Source: Pegea sp. RAD2-039 (lineage: Eukaryota; Chordata; Thaliacea; Salpida; Salpidae). From it: DNA of 64,000 bases. Shown piece after piece: positions 1 through 14,045 of the stretch. Location: NCBI GenBank assembly GCA_034620365.1, contig JAQGEQ010000177.1, forward strand, positions 558,001 to 622,000, read 5' to 3'. The translations under genes and the position numbers were made by a program. Each line of letters opens with the position of its first letter. Position 1 is the first letter of the stretch. A model generated the notes under the pieces. That model was not told where the DNA came from, made no database searches, and saw only the letters and a list, made by a program, of their open reading frames with translations.

Positions 1-1
1 A

Positions 2-55
2 TTTATCAATGCAAGCAGATTAACAGATGATGAGTATATTCGTGCATTACTATAA
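2..55 (+). CDS. Possible last coding exon of a gene entering from the left
   Basis: One frame reads about 17 sensible, charged residues ending in DDEYIRALL followed by TAA, and two overlapping AATAAA signals lie about 105 nt downstream. This looks like the tail of a + strand terminal exon cut by the window edge. The piece is too short to assign a family, and chance cannot be excluded. The sequence immediately left of the window would settle it. Confidence 0.35.
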   Translation, partial: FINASRLTDDEYIRALL

Positions 56-159
56 AAAGTTATTAACTTTATAACACAATCTGAGAAGCAACTAAAACAG
101 ACGATGTTTCATAATTACACTCAAATAATTTGATCGAGATCATTTTGATCTAATGTTGA

Positions 160-169
160 AATAAATAAA
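160..169 (+). terminator. Candidate poly(A) signal of the left-edge gene
   Basis: Two overlapping AATAAA hexamers follow the TAA at 53-55. Such hexamers are frequent by chance in DNA this AT-rich, so the support is only positional. Confidence 0.3.
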
Positions 170-3100
170 CTTTAAACGAATGTTGGAACTAAGAATGTAT
201 ATTTTGTTTTCTGTATATGCCTTATATCAATTATGAAAAAGTTTAATTTATATTTAATTTAGTTTATAGTTTAAGGATAATGTTTGATTGTTTCCATTAA
301 GCAATAGTCTAAATTGTATAGTTGTGAAAATATAATCGTGTGTTTAGCTTTAGAAGAATAGAAAACCATTAGTTTTAAATTTGTAATGTATGAAAATTTA
401 TTAAAAATTGATAAATTCAGTTGAAATATCAGTATATTTGTTTTAACAAACACCAATATTGTATCAAAATAAAGTAAATTTTGACAAATTAAAAAGAATA
501 AATAAAGGATAACAACAAAAAAGTAATTGTAAGAAAATGTTTTCATGGTGATAATTCAAACACTTAGAATAAGTTTATGTTATCAGCTTAATAAATCAAC
601 ATCAAAGCTCTATTGTCAAACAATTACAGGACATAATACCTAACAAACCTTTAAATAATTTACATTTTGATTATTGATAAAATAACAAAATGATCATTTA
701 AAAGTTGAATATAGGGTGGATAATATATATAATCTTTCACAAAAGAACTTTAATTTTGGTAAACATTAAAACAAATTTGTCTATTTGCTTATAAAGGCTT
801 AAGCTATTAAGAAATTAACAAAGACTTTAAGTAATTTTGACATTTAGTTTTATTTGTCTTAAAAGTGTTTGTCATTAAGTTTTTTTAAAATACTAAATGT
901 TTTAAATAAATGTTTTATTCACTAAATACCAGATATTTGATTATTTTAAGTAATAATTTCACTGAAAAATTTATTTAAGAAAATTATTTATAGTTATTCC
1001 TTTGCTAACTGAACTTAACAAAAATATGAAGCCCTCTCTAAGTTCACTTATCTTTAAACTGTTTTTTTTTCTGCTACTAAAAGGCAATCAAACTTCTTAA
1101 GCTTACCTTCAATGGAATTTTAGGTATAGAAAAGTATGAGATTCAACATTGAAAAACCAACTTTTACAAACTTTAAATATGCTTTCGAAAACCAAAACAT
1201 AACAATGTGTAATATTCTTGATATTTTTTAGCTGAACAAAAGAAGATATTTGAAGTAAATGATTGACATAATATTAGTAATAAATAGATGATTTATATTA
1301 TCGTATTTGCTGATAGAAATGATTTTTTTCTCTGAAGTCACATATTTGTTCATTCTAAAGTTTGATCTTTTAACTTCTTTGAAAACTACTTTTTTTATAT
1401 TTTTTAAAAGTATTCAAGTAATATATGAGCCATCAATAAAATTTATGGAAAATCTATATATCAATATAAATGAAAGAAAAATTAATTTTGAAATTAATTT
1501 ATTTTCATTCATTTGAATATACTTTATCGGAAAATTACAATAAGCAACTAATATTTTTCAATAATATTTTTTGCAGAAAATAAATAACAAGCTAACAAAA
1601 GATAATCATGTCTGTTCCATAAAGTTCTAAACAACTTTATGATATATAAAAATACTTTCAAGTAATTTAATTCAACAAATCAGGATTTTTATTATTATTT
1701 ACACACTTATAATCTTTTACAAAAAATGTTTGTTTAAAGTTTTCAAAATATGTAAGCTGACTCAAATAAATTTTTGAGTCAATTATAAAATTATGATTAA
1801 TATTGCTAATTAATTTCAAGCTATTAGTAACCTGGTGTAATGGAATTTATTACTATAAGTCTCAGCTTGAGATAGAGCACCGTCATAGTATTACTGTTTC
1901 CGTTGTGTGAACTACGTCATTGAAAATTAAGTAAATATTAGAATACTTTGAAAATATTTTCGATGAATGATTTTGTATGATTTATTTTATTAGCTTTATA
2001 CTTCTTATGTTAATTAATCATAAATACATGAACTTGTAAGAAGATATAAGATCAGACAAAGTGAAAGATTACTGTATTAAAGTCTAGTGCAAGAACAAAG
2101 CTGACAGTATAATGTTGTGTTTAAAATTCTTTTAGATAAAAATTGACAGAGATTAATTTACTCAGATACATGAGTTGATAAATTTGCTGAGTTTTTTATA
2201 TCATAATTTGCATTTTTGCTCAGTACTTGATTTATATTTTATTAGAAATTTATGGCTTAAGCTTAAATCAATTTATTTTTTCCAATTTGTATCCTTAATC
2301 TTTTGAATAAACTATTTTAATTAGGAAAATAATTTATAGAAAGTTCTTATACACAAGAAAGTTGTTTTTCAAAAATCTATTAGCGGTGTAAATTTCTGGT
2401 AAACAATCAACATTTTTTACTGTAACTGATCATTTATTTTTAGGCTGCTGATTTTGAGCCATTTAATTTTTTAATGACTCATTAATTAAATCTCAAAAAA
2501 GTCTTATAAAGATTTTAAAAGCTTTCAGATTAGATTACTAATGACACCCTAATGTAGTAAATTCTATTTTGTAGTACTACAACTTTATACTACTACTCTA
2601 TACTGCTGCAAGACTATTTGCAAGTGAACAATTTTGTTTGATCTTAACTACTGACCTTTATTAGCTGTTTCATTTGATTGTAAACTAAACAGTTTGTTTA
2701 TATTAAACTCATTAACTCTGTATGTTTGATTTTATTGTAATATCTTTCAATCGCTTTTATCTTTTGAAAAATAATAAATGTAACTGATTAATTACAATGT
2801 TTTTATTGTCTGTTTTTGCAGAACTTTATTTTTTAGTTAATGTTTTATATGATGAAACTTAAATGATATAACTTTGATAGTTTCATAATTATAAATTTAA
2901 TTGCTTAATCTTTGTTTTAACTTTGAAAGTAACAACTTTAGAGTTTCTGTTTTACTTTGAATTTAGAAAACAAATCCTTCAACTTTTCTTTAAACAGACA
3001 TTATTAAAGACAAATTTTTTAATTGAATTTTTATCTATTTATGAATAAGATTTTCGGCACACATGTTTATTGTATAACTCCAGTTATTAAAATAAATTTT

Positions 3101-4825
3101 AAGTAATTAAACTAAAAAAAATGTTTGTTGAATGGATTTTTTCTGCAACAAATTATTCATCATTAATAAAAATGTTTTAATAGAGCCTTTTTCTAAAACC
3201 AAAAATAATAAATTGTAATTATTGTAAAACATTCAACAATTTTTTTTAGTTTGCAAAAATGCTTTTAAACAAAAAACGAGGTTTACAAAATATATTTGTT
3301 TTGACTTTTTATTAAACACTTTTTTAGTTCCGTTCATCAAAATTACTTTGCTGATTTAAGATTTCCTCTACTGATAAATTAAGTGAGAAGAAAGGACCAT
3401 CGACTTTTTTCTTTCATATTTTTTTTCTTTCTGCATTGACAGTGGATAAAAGTTGGTATTAAAGATGAAGCTTCACAGAAAGTTATTAGAAAGAAGAAGA
3501 AAGACTAAAAAGTTGTAGAGAAGTAAATGTTTTTAATTTTGCAAAGTTATATTTATTTTTCTGTGAAATACATTAGAATTCAAATTTATCAACAAGTTTT
3601 GTTGTTATGGCTGCAGTATCAACAAGCTGATGTCTTTTATCTATTTAAAGACGAAGTCACAACAATTTGAGTTCTGATTGACATATGGCTTAAAGTTTTT
3701 AATTTCTATCAGAAATATTGACTTTTTAAGTGAGAATTAATGCAATTTTGTAACACTAAATAGAGTTTTAGTTTCTGTTTGATAGGAAAAGTTTTAAATA
3801 CCTTTTTAATGCAACTTTAATAGCAGATGGTAATAGAACAAATGGAACTAAGTACTATTGAACTTCTATTTTTTTCATTTTTGTATTCTATTTGCTCAAT
3901 TAGTAAAGAAATGAAGGTTTAAGTTTTGGTTCGAACTACTTCGAACTTAACGCAGAGCGTAACAATTTAATACAAAATCGTTTTAGTCGAATAAACACCC
4001 TAACCTGTACAAGCTCTTTTACTAGCACAACTAGTAAATACTTTTCTTACAAAATAATCGTGAACTTGGTGGTCGAGCCCTTGAAATGCTAACAACTACC
4101 TAAATTAGAGCACCCACTTTGATGGTAGATTTAATAACCCTTAAAATATTTTCCAATATAATATAACCCAGTAAAGAAAATTGTTAAAGGCTGATTAAGT
4201 TTTCAAATTATGTTTGGTTTGGTCAGTTAAAGGCAACTACGTTAGAAAATTCAAATCGACAACTTAAAGTTTAAAACTTTTTTGTCTTATTTACAGTTTC
4301 ATTTATTAATTTTTCAAGTTATGATTTAAAAAAATCATTTTTGGTAAATAAAAAAGGTTTTGTTTTCGTATTTATTTTTTATTTCCTACCTGTTAAAGTA
4401 AACAAATAGTTTGTATTGAAACACCTTTTTACAACCATTCATTATATTAACAATTAAAATCCGAAGTTATATACGATGAAGAAATTCTGAAGTTATTGAG
4501 AAAGCTATAAAGAGAAGAAATTTAAAACTGATTTAAAATATCTGAACAAATTAGAAAAAAATAAATGTGTTTTACATTAAAAAGCTTTTTTTCAGATTAT
4601 TTACATATAATACATTTTAACTGTATATATTGATAAATTTAAATCTATTTTAATCTTATTTATGAGGAAAAATTTTATGAATTTTTAAAACAACTTCTGA
4701 TCATTTGTAAAGCTCATGGTTGACATTTTTAAAACTTATCATGATTTAAAACCACAATTTTAACTATAAATTGTTCTTTTTTAGATATATATTTTGAGCA
4801 AGTATTCCTGAATTGATTTTGCTAT
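170..4825. other. Intergenic, no gene seen
   Basis: AT-rich sequence with short random reading frames, for example hydrophobic Leu/Phe/Ile-rich ones at 271-546 and 1307-1516 that have no protein-like composition. Two slightly GC-richer islands, about 1830-1915 and 3925-4140, could be worn repeats: the second holds GGTTCGAACT, resembling a tRNA B-box. I cannot assign them to a family. Confidence 0.6.
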
Positions 4826-7800
4826 ATGGATCATACACAGATTGAAGTATCACCAAAAAGTAAACATTCTATTCTGATGAACAAACGCAATTGTGTCATT
4901 TCAGTTTCAAACTCAGGTAGTCAACATTAATTTTTGAAAACACCAAGATTAAAAATGTTTATTTACAGACGAAGTTATTTCAGATATCTCATCTGAATCA
5001 AGTGAAGTAAAAGTTGAACGAAAAAACTCTATTTCTGAATCTTATCAAAAAAATGAACATGGTTGTAGCTCTACTAAGATACATGGAGCCATCAGACTAT
5101 CATCTGGACTTCTCGCAATGATCATGATTGTAATCACCATGGTGATTAAACTAACTTCAGCTTTAGTGACTACGGTATGATTTGCTTTCAAGATATAAGT
5201 TTGTTTGGTTATTTTTAAAGAGACCCCTTAATCATAAATAAAATAAAATAACTACTAATCGACATAAAAAAATTATTGATATTTTCAAAACAAATTTTTT
5301 TGAAAATCATTTTTCTTTATAATGAAACATTTCAATGCAAACGAATATTATTTCAAATAGTTTTTTTTTTAAAACAAAAGTATTTGTGGGTTTAGATTCC
5401 AAAATGAAATGAAACTTCCTTTTTTTTATAAACATTACTCTTTAGAGGCTTATGGTAAAGAGAATATCTACATTTTTCAATATATTTTCGATGAATTGCT
5501 AATTTGTTCTTTTTATAGTAAATGAAACAAAGAATTTAGAATAAATGGATGTTAAAATTCAAAATATATTTTGTTTTTAGCTTTAAAATTCATCTTTACA
5601 TTTGTTTATCATTATTAAAATTTAAATTTCTGTTATAATCTGTAACTTTGAACAATTTAAAACATTTAAAATAAAAACTTTTAAAAATGAATATTTATTC
5701 ATTGAAGCGAAACATTTAAAAGGCTAGAGGCGTTGATATAGTCACACAAAACACATTTGATATTTCTTCTATAAGCTTCATTGTAAAACATATAAAAATA
5801 ATTCAAGCTGGCGCAACAATAAAAAAAATGAAGAATTATGTTTATATTCAGCAAATATTTGTTGTTTATACATTCAATAGATCGACAAATCAGTTGAAGA
5901 CCAGTACATGTTAGCATTATATGTTACAAGTGTAGCTTGGATTACTGGTAGCCTTATTATTGGTCGCTATTGTAATAAAGAAATGTTGACTTGGCCAAAA
6001 AGCAGCAAGAGCAGTAACCGATGGATTAAGGGTGAGCCATTCTCATTCAGATATTTTGAAACAAATTTCCTAAATTTTTACGGATAAATTATTTCTGATA
6101 ATGCTTCATTATTTTCATGGATAGTTTGATTTTTGTTGTCAAAACAAAAAATATTTCTCTTCTTTTTAATTTATTCAATGTTCTTGGTAGGTCTAATAGC
6201 TCTGTTTGGAATGGCGATCATCTTAAAAGATGTACTTTTATTCCTCTCTGCTTTCCATATTGATATGGAAGAGTGTGATCATACAAAAGTGAAAGGAACA
6301 ATGTATTTCTTCCATGCTGTATTTGTTCTCGCTCAAGTGACTTACCTGTTTCGATATGCAAAAGTTTTTATCACTAACTGTTCTGGAGGAACAAGGTATG
6401 TTTGATTTTTTAATGAATTTAAATTAAGTAAATTTTGAGTTTAAACTTTAATGAAAATAAAAATCATTTCATTTTTATGTGAAATTAATTTGTTTAGAAT
6501 TAAGTTGGCACGAATTTAGTTTGAAATGATTTTAAAATAGGCTCACCGTAACATTTGATTTAAACACTAAAAATCATTTGAACTACAAAAACGTTCTTAG
6601 ACGCGTTGTAATTCGATATTACATTTTTCAAGTGAAAAAAATAATATATTTTGTTTAATCTGTTTGTGATGTACAAAACATAAGTTCAAGTAGAGTTTAA
6701 ATTCCAAATTTTACTAAAATTTACAGTTTTTTTTTCAAAAGAAATGGTAAACATGGAACTGCCACAGGCAAAATTCAGTTGTGTCTAACTTCAAAAATGT
6801 TTTCTTACCAATTTAAATAATCTACTTCAATATTTACCTTCGGCATTCAATTAGCTTTTAAAATGTTTATTATTTTTTTTATTGCTTATAAAAAAGCTGC
6901 AACAATTTAACAATTGCTTTATTTTACTCAACGTTTCATATTACAAGCTGAACAATCTTAACTCTTGATATCATCTTTTTGTGGTATTTTACAACAATCA
7001 TTATTTTTTATTGATAATGTTCTTACAAACGATGTGATAGATAAAATAACTGAGCTACCCACATAATATACTTGTGAAATTTTAAACAGAAACAAACAAC
7101 TTTTAAAATTTCATTTTCTGAACTAACTACGATTTAAATTATTATTTGAAAAGAAATGTTTCAAATTTATCTCTTATAATTCAGAATGGGTCTAATGCTG
7201 CTAATAGCAACAAACCTTTCAGTCTGGCTTGCTGCAATTGTTGATGAAACTCTTATAGCATTAGGATCAACAGGTAAATTGTTTACAGATTGCTTACACT
7301 TTTGCTTTTACATTATGTTTCTGCTTTCTGATTATAATTTTTTCTCTTTTGCTTTTTAATCTCCTAATTAAAACAAACTAATTATTTGTAACTTACAGGT
7401 GTTAATAGTACCACTCTCAATCAACTAATAATTACAAATCCTCAAGGTACTGGATACTATTTGTAAATTTTATAGCACTAACCCCAAAATTAGACATTTG
7501 ATTAACTTCTTGCGAATTTACAAAACTTTCTAACAATCCATAGCATGATCACTTACCTGGCTGCAATTTTCAATCAGCTATCTGCAATAACTTTTGACAT
7601 GTTTGAATGACAATTGTTTTAAATCGTGGTGATGGCATGAGCGTTTTATTAGCGGAACAAATGTAGTTTAAAAATTATATGCAGGGTGTTTTGTTTGCAT
7701 TCTAGTCAATTCTTTAGTACATTAAAATGGAAAAAGAATTCCATAAAGATCTAAATTTGGAAGAAATTTGTTTGCAGCAATAAAATTGTGAAAAGTCAAA

Positions 7801-9411
7801 TGTTTTTTGACACCTGTAGAAACTTAGATTTTTATTGCATGCACAACTCCTAACATCTTCCAATTTTTCAATTTTTTAGACAAGAAAAAGTCTTGTGAAT
7901 GTCACGATACATTCTGTCAAGCTGTTCATATTGCTGAGAAATTCCTCTTCCCATTTATGATTGAATTTAGTTTAGTGGCTTCAATCTTATTACTAATTAC
8001 TTGGAATAATGCTGGAAAAACTCCTCCACCATCAGAAGGAGTTGTCAAACCAAGCTATAAATTCTACAACTCGTACTTAGGTAGATAATCATCTCAAATC
8101 ATTACTTGTTTGATTGTGAGCCATTGATAGGAGCTTGTCTTGGTGGTGCAGCGTTAGTAGGAACTGTGATAGTTATTATAATTTTGGGAACGCCAACAGT
8201 AGACAAAGTTTCTACGAGTGACTTTATAAATTATTTGAGATATCTCTACATTCATCATGCTTTTTATGTAAGTTTTTTGAAGTTTTTCGTTTTACTAACT
8301 TTATGATCTTCAGATTGCTTTAGAAGGGTGTATGATCGGAGCTTGTGCTTTAGGGTTTTATTATTTCCAATTAATAGTTCGACCCTTAGAAGATCCTTTA
8401 GCTGTTGATGTCGTGCTCTTATTCATTTGTATTGTGGGTCCATTCACAACAAATATTTTTAGCTTGTTGGCAGTCTTTGCTGGCACTGAAAATAGAGTTG
8501 ATGGTTGGGCTCTTACATACATTCAACCGTTGATAGATGTCACTCAATGCATGCTGCAGGTACCTTGCTACAATCTACTACAAAAGTCACGTATCTCACC
8601 ATTAATATTTTTAGCTTGGGTTAATTCTTTTTGGGTTAGAACGAGAACCAGTAATTCACCATCATCACTCAAGAAAACAAATTATTGGAGAGCTAATAAC
8701 ACCAAGGTTTGTTTGTTGGTACTCGTTCAAAACCGCATTTTCTTTTCTTGATCGAGCTTAGTGCTTTTGAAAGTCACTCAAGTGTGACGACTTGAAATAA
8801 TGAATGTGATTGTTTTTGTGAGCAGATTATCACAAGTAAAGAAAAGTGAGGAGCTAGTGATGAAGAAATCTGGCGATGATGAAGATGTAGACTCTGATTA
8901 TTGTGAATCAACTTTCGAAAATGCTGGATTCACTCGAAGTCGAAACACATCAACATGTAACGTCACTAATGGTGAAAGCTCAAAGAGTACAAATAAAGAT
9001 GTTAGTCTTCCTGGAGTCAGTTTGGATCAACAGAATAATAATGAAGGAATTGGATATAGGATCTTCCGACGTATACGTCATTATTCAACTACCCGCGTCT
9101 TTGGAACGGAAGTAATCAGTTGCCGGAAACGAAGTGATGATTCGTCTTCAGATCTTTCTGAAGCATCAGTTGCTCGTCCTGATCTTCTCCGGCTTCGATT
9201 ACGTGATGTGATCATGTTCCTGATCCTTACAAACGTTTGTTTGTGGATCTTACAGTCACTAGAAGGAACAGCTTTCTCACTACACACATACCAGTCGGAG
9301 TTTTATGGCAAGAGTGCTTGGACTACAATTCTTATGATCTGTAGACCTCTGAGTATCTTCTTTAGGATGCATTCTGCAGGATGTCTTTTTGAAATTTGGT
9401 CTTATGCCTAA
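4826..9411 (+). CDS. OTOP: Otopetrin-family proton channel, 11 exons
   Basis: Otopetrins are plasma-membrane proton channels with 12 helices. Exons: 4826-4916, 4969-5174, 5881-6031, 6191-6395, 7194-7273, 7399-7446, 7880-8080, 8131-8267, 8314-8559, 8615-8706, 8826-9411. They join in frame to 680 aa. Seen: a short acidic N-terminus, then about 12 hydrophobic segments, with family landmarks FFHAVFVLAQVTYL (TM4, about residue 190), LLIATNLSVWLAAIVDET (TM5, about 222), FPFMIEFSLVASILL (TM6, about 286), and a C-terminal block with RDVIMFLILTNVCLW and RPLSIFFRMHSAGCLFEIW. A Ser/Asp-rich loop of about 120 residues separates TM10 from TM11 and is probably cytosolic. The start is the ATG of a 30-codon first exon; a further upstream exon cannot be excluded. 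Two introns are only 46-50 nt. The family assignment is firm; which paralogue it is remains open. Confidence 0.95.
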
Positions 9412-9595
9412 ACTTCCACAACTTTTTATGCTCACTTGTAAGAAGCTTCTTTGCGATATTGTCTAAACGTACTTCATGGATGTTGATTTATCAAAATTAT
9501 TATTAAACTGGATGTTGCTTGTATGTCTTGGTGCTTCTTGAGACTGACAACATTCTTGATGACAACATTAAGCGTAAATGACTCGTATCAGCTGT

Positions 9596-9601
9596 AATAA
9601 A
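9596..9601 (+). terminator. Poly(A) signal of the otopetrin gene
   Basis: AATAAA lies 185 nt after the TAA stop of the otopetrin last exon and is followed by an A/T-rich stretch. It is the first canonical hexamer downstream. Confidence 0.5.
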
Positions 9602-12600
9602 ACAAATTTGAATTTATAAAAAAATATTTCAGTTGATTTTAAATCTAATCAGAAAAAGATACATTTAGTGCTTTTAACGTTTCTTGTCGTAAAAAAACTT
9701 AGAATGATAAAAAAGGAGTCTTTAAACGAGTTGGAATGCTTAAGAACACATCTATAAGACAGATAACTATTTATATAAAATTTTATCAAAATATTTTTTC
9801 AAAATTTTCTAAATTTCCTTCAAGATGTTTTTGCGAATAAATTTTCATGAAAACAAATTTAAATTGATTTTCTTCAAAATAAAAGCTGGAGGAACTGATA
9901 AAAGTTTAGTGATATTGTTCCATAGATTTTAACCAAGTGTTAAAAGCATAATAGAAAAGTATTAACAATTTCTTAGAACTTAAAACTAACTTCAATAAAA
10001 AATACACGATTGAAGATTAAATGTCACATAGGAGAAAATTATTTATTCAAAGTATTTGAACCAAAAACAGATTTTCATCAGTTAAAATTTTAGGTTCATC
10101 TGAACAAAACTTATAACTTAAAGCTTTTATTAAGTTACTTTAACTCAAATAAAAGAGGAAAAAAAACTTTTCAACTTTAGGGTGTAGACTACACTTGATC
10201 TTAAAAGTATACAAAAAATTATTAAAATAGACTTCACTTGAAACAATTTTTAAGTGTCTTTAGGTGACAAATAGGAATAATTATAATATAATAATTAAAA
10301 TATGAATAAAAAATAAAAAAATCAGTTTAGATCGTCTTAAAAAGTTTATTCAAAAATTTATCTCACTTTTAGAGTATTACAATTTAATTATAAATCTAGA
10401 AAAATGGAAACTTTTTAAAATTAACTTTTTATTTTATTAAAAATTTTAAACTGTAATTTTAAAAATGGATTTATTTCAAAATTATAATTGAAATTAAAAA
10501 GTGATTTTATTTTCATCAGATATTCAGCAATACACTATGAGTTTCGCTTTCATGTAAAATAAATTTGTTTTTCAATTGAAAATTCAATTTTTTCTCAAAC
10601 TTGTTGGTCGTCAAATACTCATCTGCTGATATTGAAATGAATTTAAAGATGGCTTCCGTCAAATATTTTTAAAATGGATCTAAAAACATTTGTGGCATAC
10701 TACTTTTGTATGACTTGGTGTTGTAATCTCTCAACGAAATTGCCTCATACACTTTACTTGTGAATAGCTAGTAGGTTAAATTTTAAACATTTATTTATCT
10801 TTAACTTAATTGAAAAGTTTTAGTTTGTTTTAAATAGTAACAACAAAAAGAAAATACGAAAAGGTATCATTGATTATTTATGAAATAAATTAAACTATTT
10901 TTTCATAAATCTGCTTAAAAGTTATCATCCCAAGAAAATTTCATATTAAAAACAGATTTCAAGAAATAGACGACTACTACAATTTTTTCTTTGCTGATAT
11001 AGAAAAAAGCCTTCTATGTTATTATTGCTTGAATTCTTTTCACATTTTCTATTTGTTTAAAAATCTACTTTATACCACACCAGCCCAATGTTTGTCTATA
11101 TCTAAATCGAAATCTGTTCAATTATTTTCATTGTTTTTATTTCCAATAGCTAAATTACCTGAGTAGGGAAATTTTGTTTTAAATATCCATTACTTTGATT
11201 AATTTTCTTACAATTAAAACAACGTTACTTGTGCAATGCGTGGGTAATAAGGCTGATTACGAATTTTAATTAGTAGAAAAGAAATCTATTAAAAAATCAG
11301 TTTCAAAAAATTTTAAATTTGTGTTAAACATTCAATGATAAACTCATTATTTTATCTGAGTTTTTAGGATAAAAATGTTTTACGACAACAAATTACCAAA
11401 AAAAAATATTTTAAGTAACAGATTTATATGGTAAGTCTTTCTCACAAAATGCTTCTTTTAATTTCACAATCTGACGAGAAAGTAAGATATTTTGAAATAC
11501 CAACAATCGCTCTTTTAATACCACACAAGCCACAAGCGCTTAATAAAAAGTTGGGTCAGTTTATCATTTTGGTCTTTCAAGACTCTTTAGCTAATAAAAT
11601 CAAATAAAGAAGAACTTGTGATTATAGATCTTATATTTGGCGTTTTAGGGTGCTAAGGGTTTGTCAGCTCTTAGCACCTATTATGGTAGTAGTTTATCAC
11701 CCCCTCAAATATAATTTGTAATTATGCACTGAGCCAATTTGAATCATTCGTTTTTGGATGATAATTGTTCCGTAAAAATCATATTGCAAACTAAATCATA
11801 TGTTATCTTTAAAAAGTTTATCTTTAGACAAAAATAATTTTTTTTGTCAGAAAACATTTGAAAATGGTTTAATTTAAATTAAATGATTTTTTTTTATTTT
11901 TAATTGGAAAATTGTAAAAGATATTTAAAACGTTTTATAGTTTTGTTTTAATGATGTTTATAAATGATAAAACTTAATTAGGAATAATTTCAAATGCTTC
12001 AAAATCTCTGAATTTAGTTTAAACCTTTCTTACATATCACACAAATTTTTAATATTTAATGCAATGATAAATATTATTAAGTTGTTAATAAAAATGCAAA
12101 TCTAATGATAAAAAAAAGATAAATAGTTTTTGCTAGTAATTTAACAAGCATTTCTAATAAAACTTTCATTGATATTTGACATAATTTTATGTGACAATAA
12201 ATGTTTTTCCATAGGTATTCTAACTTGTAACCAGTAACCAACTATGAAGTTTTAAAAATGATAAAAGTTGCTTCTTTTGAGCAAATAAACGTTGTTTATC
12301 AAACTATAAAAAATTATTTCTCCATTCGTGAAACAAAAATTTCACAAATTCAATCTTCTGTAATTCAATTCAAAACACCTTTGAGTATAAACTTTCAAAA
12401 TATTTTAAACTCATAGCTTCAGATTTGCAAATAATCTTTTTTTTTTAAACAATGCCTCACGACGAAATGCTTAAAACCTAAAATTCTCTTTTTTATGTTT
12501 ATTTAAGTTATGATGAAACAAATAAACCTTTTAAAAAAATTTTTGCTTATTTTGTTTTCTTGTCTTATATTTTTATCTATGTTTCTGCAGTTTTCATAGT

Positions 12601-13745
12601 TTTTCTTCATTAATTATGTCAAAATATGATTCTTAAGTCCTTTTGATTATCTTTCCATAGTCAAATTGTTTTGTGTTTGTTACAAGATCTGTATACTTAT
12701 TCATCTATAATCATTCGTTGAATAAAACAAATTAACATAAATCAATAAAGATTAAGTTTACATGGATGTAAGGGTAACTAACTTAGTATTGTGTTTTAAT
12801 ATTTTTGTCTTCCAATTTTTCATTTACTACTAAAAGAAAAAAAAAAGATTTTCAAAATTACTACAGTGTTTCACAAGTTTTTATTTTGCTTTAGGCAATG
12901 TTGCTGTAAATCTCACAAACTAATGTACTGTAGCTACTTCAGTCTATCACATTTCTACGTACATTAAGTTTTTTGAGAAGATAAACCTGAGAAGATATCA
13001 TGCAATCTGCAAAAGTTTGCAGAATAAAACTAAGTAATTATTAAACAATGGCGCACAGCAAAATTATGGTGCGTATATTTGAAATCACAGTTTGCAGGAA
13101 TCTTTCTTATTTTCTCTAAAGACATCCAACAAATTAATCGTTTATAAACTGGGTTTATGATTATTCAATTTCTACAAAATAATTACAGTGTAAAAATTGT
13201 TTTGTCCTTTTTTTTATTTAATTCTAAATGATATTTTATTTTTACAGCAAATTAATAAAACATCTATGTCTTTACTACAACAATAACTTCTAGCGATAAC
13301 AAATTTAATTGAATTTTAGATAGCTTTTACAAACATCTCTTACCGAATTCTTAGTTAATGCCTAATGAAAAATACCACTACATCAAATTAGGCAAAGACA
13401 AAATATATTTTCTCCATTAAAAAAACATTTTAAGAAAATCAAAAACTTAATAGATATCTAAAAAAAAACAACATCCTAGCTAATTCTGTAGATTGATCTG
13501 AATAATTGGATTAAAGGTTTAATTCAAACAGGTTATAATAATATAGCAACTCAATTATGATTTACAAAAAATCCTTAAATTATTACTAAAATAATATTAA
13601 AAGCGATTTGCATCTTAAAGAGTACTCTTGATAAATTTACATAAAAATCCGAAAGGTAAAATAATAGCCTCTAAAAAGTGTTGAGGTAAAGTTTTAATAC
13701 AAAAATATAAAAAGTTAATTAATTAATGGTTTGCTTTGACCAAGT
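9602..13745. other. Intergenic, no gene seen
   Basis: AT-rich DNA without an open frame of convincing composition or an exon-like island. The only local structure I noted is the hairpin at 11649-11678, annotated separately. Confidence 0.6.
11649..11678. repeat. Inverted repeat, 9-bp perfect stem
   Basis: GGTGCTAAG and its exact complement CTTAGCACC are separated by 12 nt. The arms are G/C-containing in an AT-rich desert, so this is less likely to be chance than an A/T palindrome. No gene is adjacent; it could be a remnant of a mobile element. Confidence 0.6.
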
Positions 13746-13749
13746 ACGG

Positions 13750-14045
13750 CCGGGTAGAAATAGGTAATTTTCCTGTAACTGACGCAGAGAAAAAACCTTT
13801 TTTATAGTTGAGCATTTTTATTTAAAACTGCATTGTCACTTGGGGTACATTCTTTCAGCTAATGTTTGCAAGTGAAGAAGTAACACGTGAGCAAATACTC
13901 TGCCTACGATACTAAGCAAAGATATTCCTGTGTGATTATTGCAATTGAGCCCAGCGACTTTGTTTTTGTACAATGTTAGGATCTTTATGATCAATAAACT
14001 AAGAGAGATCAAAAACTGAATTTTGTATAAATTATAATTATATAT
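13750..14045 (-). mobile_element. Fragment of non-LTR retrotransposon reverse transcriptase
   Basis: This stretch aligns by eye, in the same orientation, with 35490-35720 in the larger LINE copy. Shared blocks include TTTTCCTGTAA, a stretch reading CGAGCAAAT/GTGAGCAAAT, then GCCTAC, AAGCAA and ATATTCCT with a T/GTAATTGTTGCAAT-like segment. It corresponds to the region around the conserved NYRGI segment of the reverse transcriptase. No open frame survives. It directly abuts the SINE-like element that follows. Confidence 0.7.

Noticed and set aside
271-546. 91-codon minus-strand frame with a leader-like start
   Set aside because: Almost entirely Phe/Leu/Ile/Asn/Tyr, as expected from random AT-rich DNA; no splice partners or recognised domain.
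3925-4140. Possible SINE with GGTTCGAACT
   Set aside because: Only one box-like motif, no convincing tRNA fold or second copy; kept as a remark in the intergenic entry.
5699-5917. 72-codon minus-strand frame
   Set aside because: It overlaps the start of otopetrin exon 3 on the other strand and has no supporting context.
9081-9287. 68-codon minus-strand Arg/Ser-rich frame
   Set aside because: Shadow of the otopetrin last exon.
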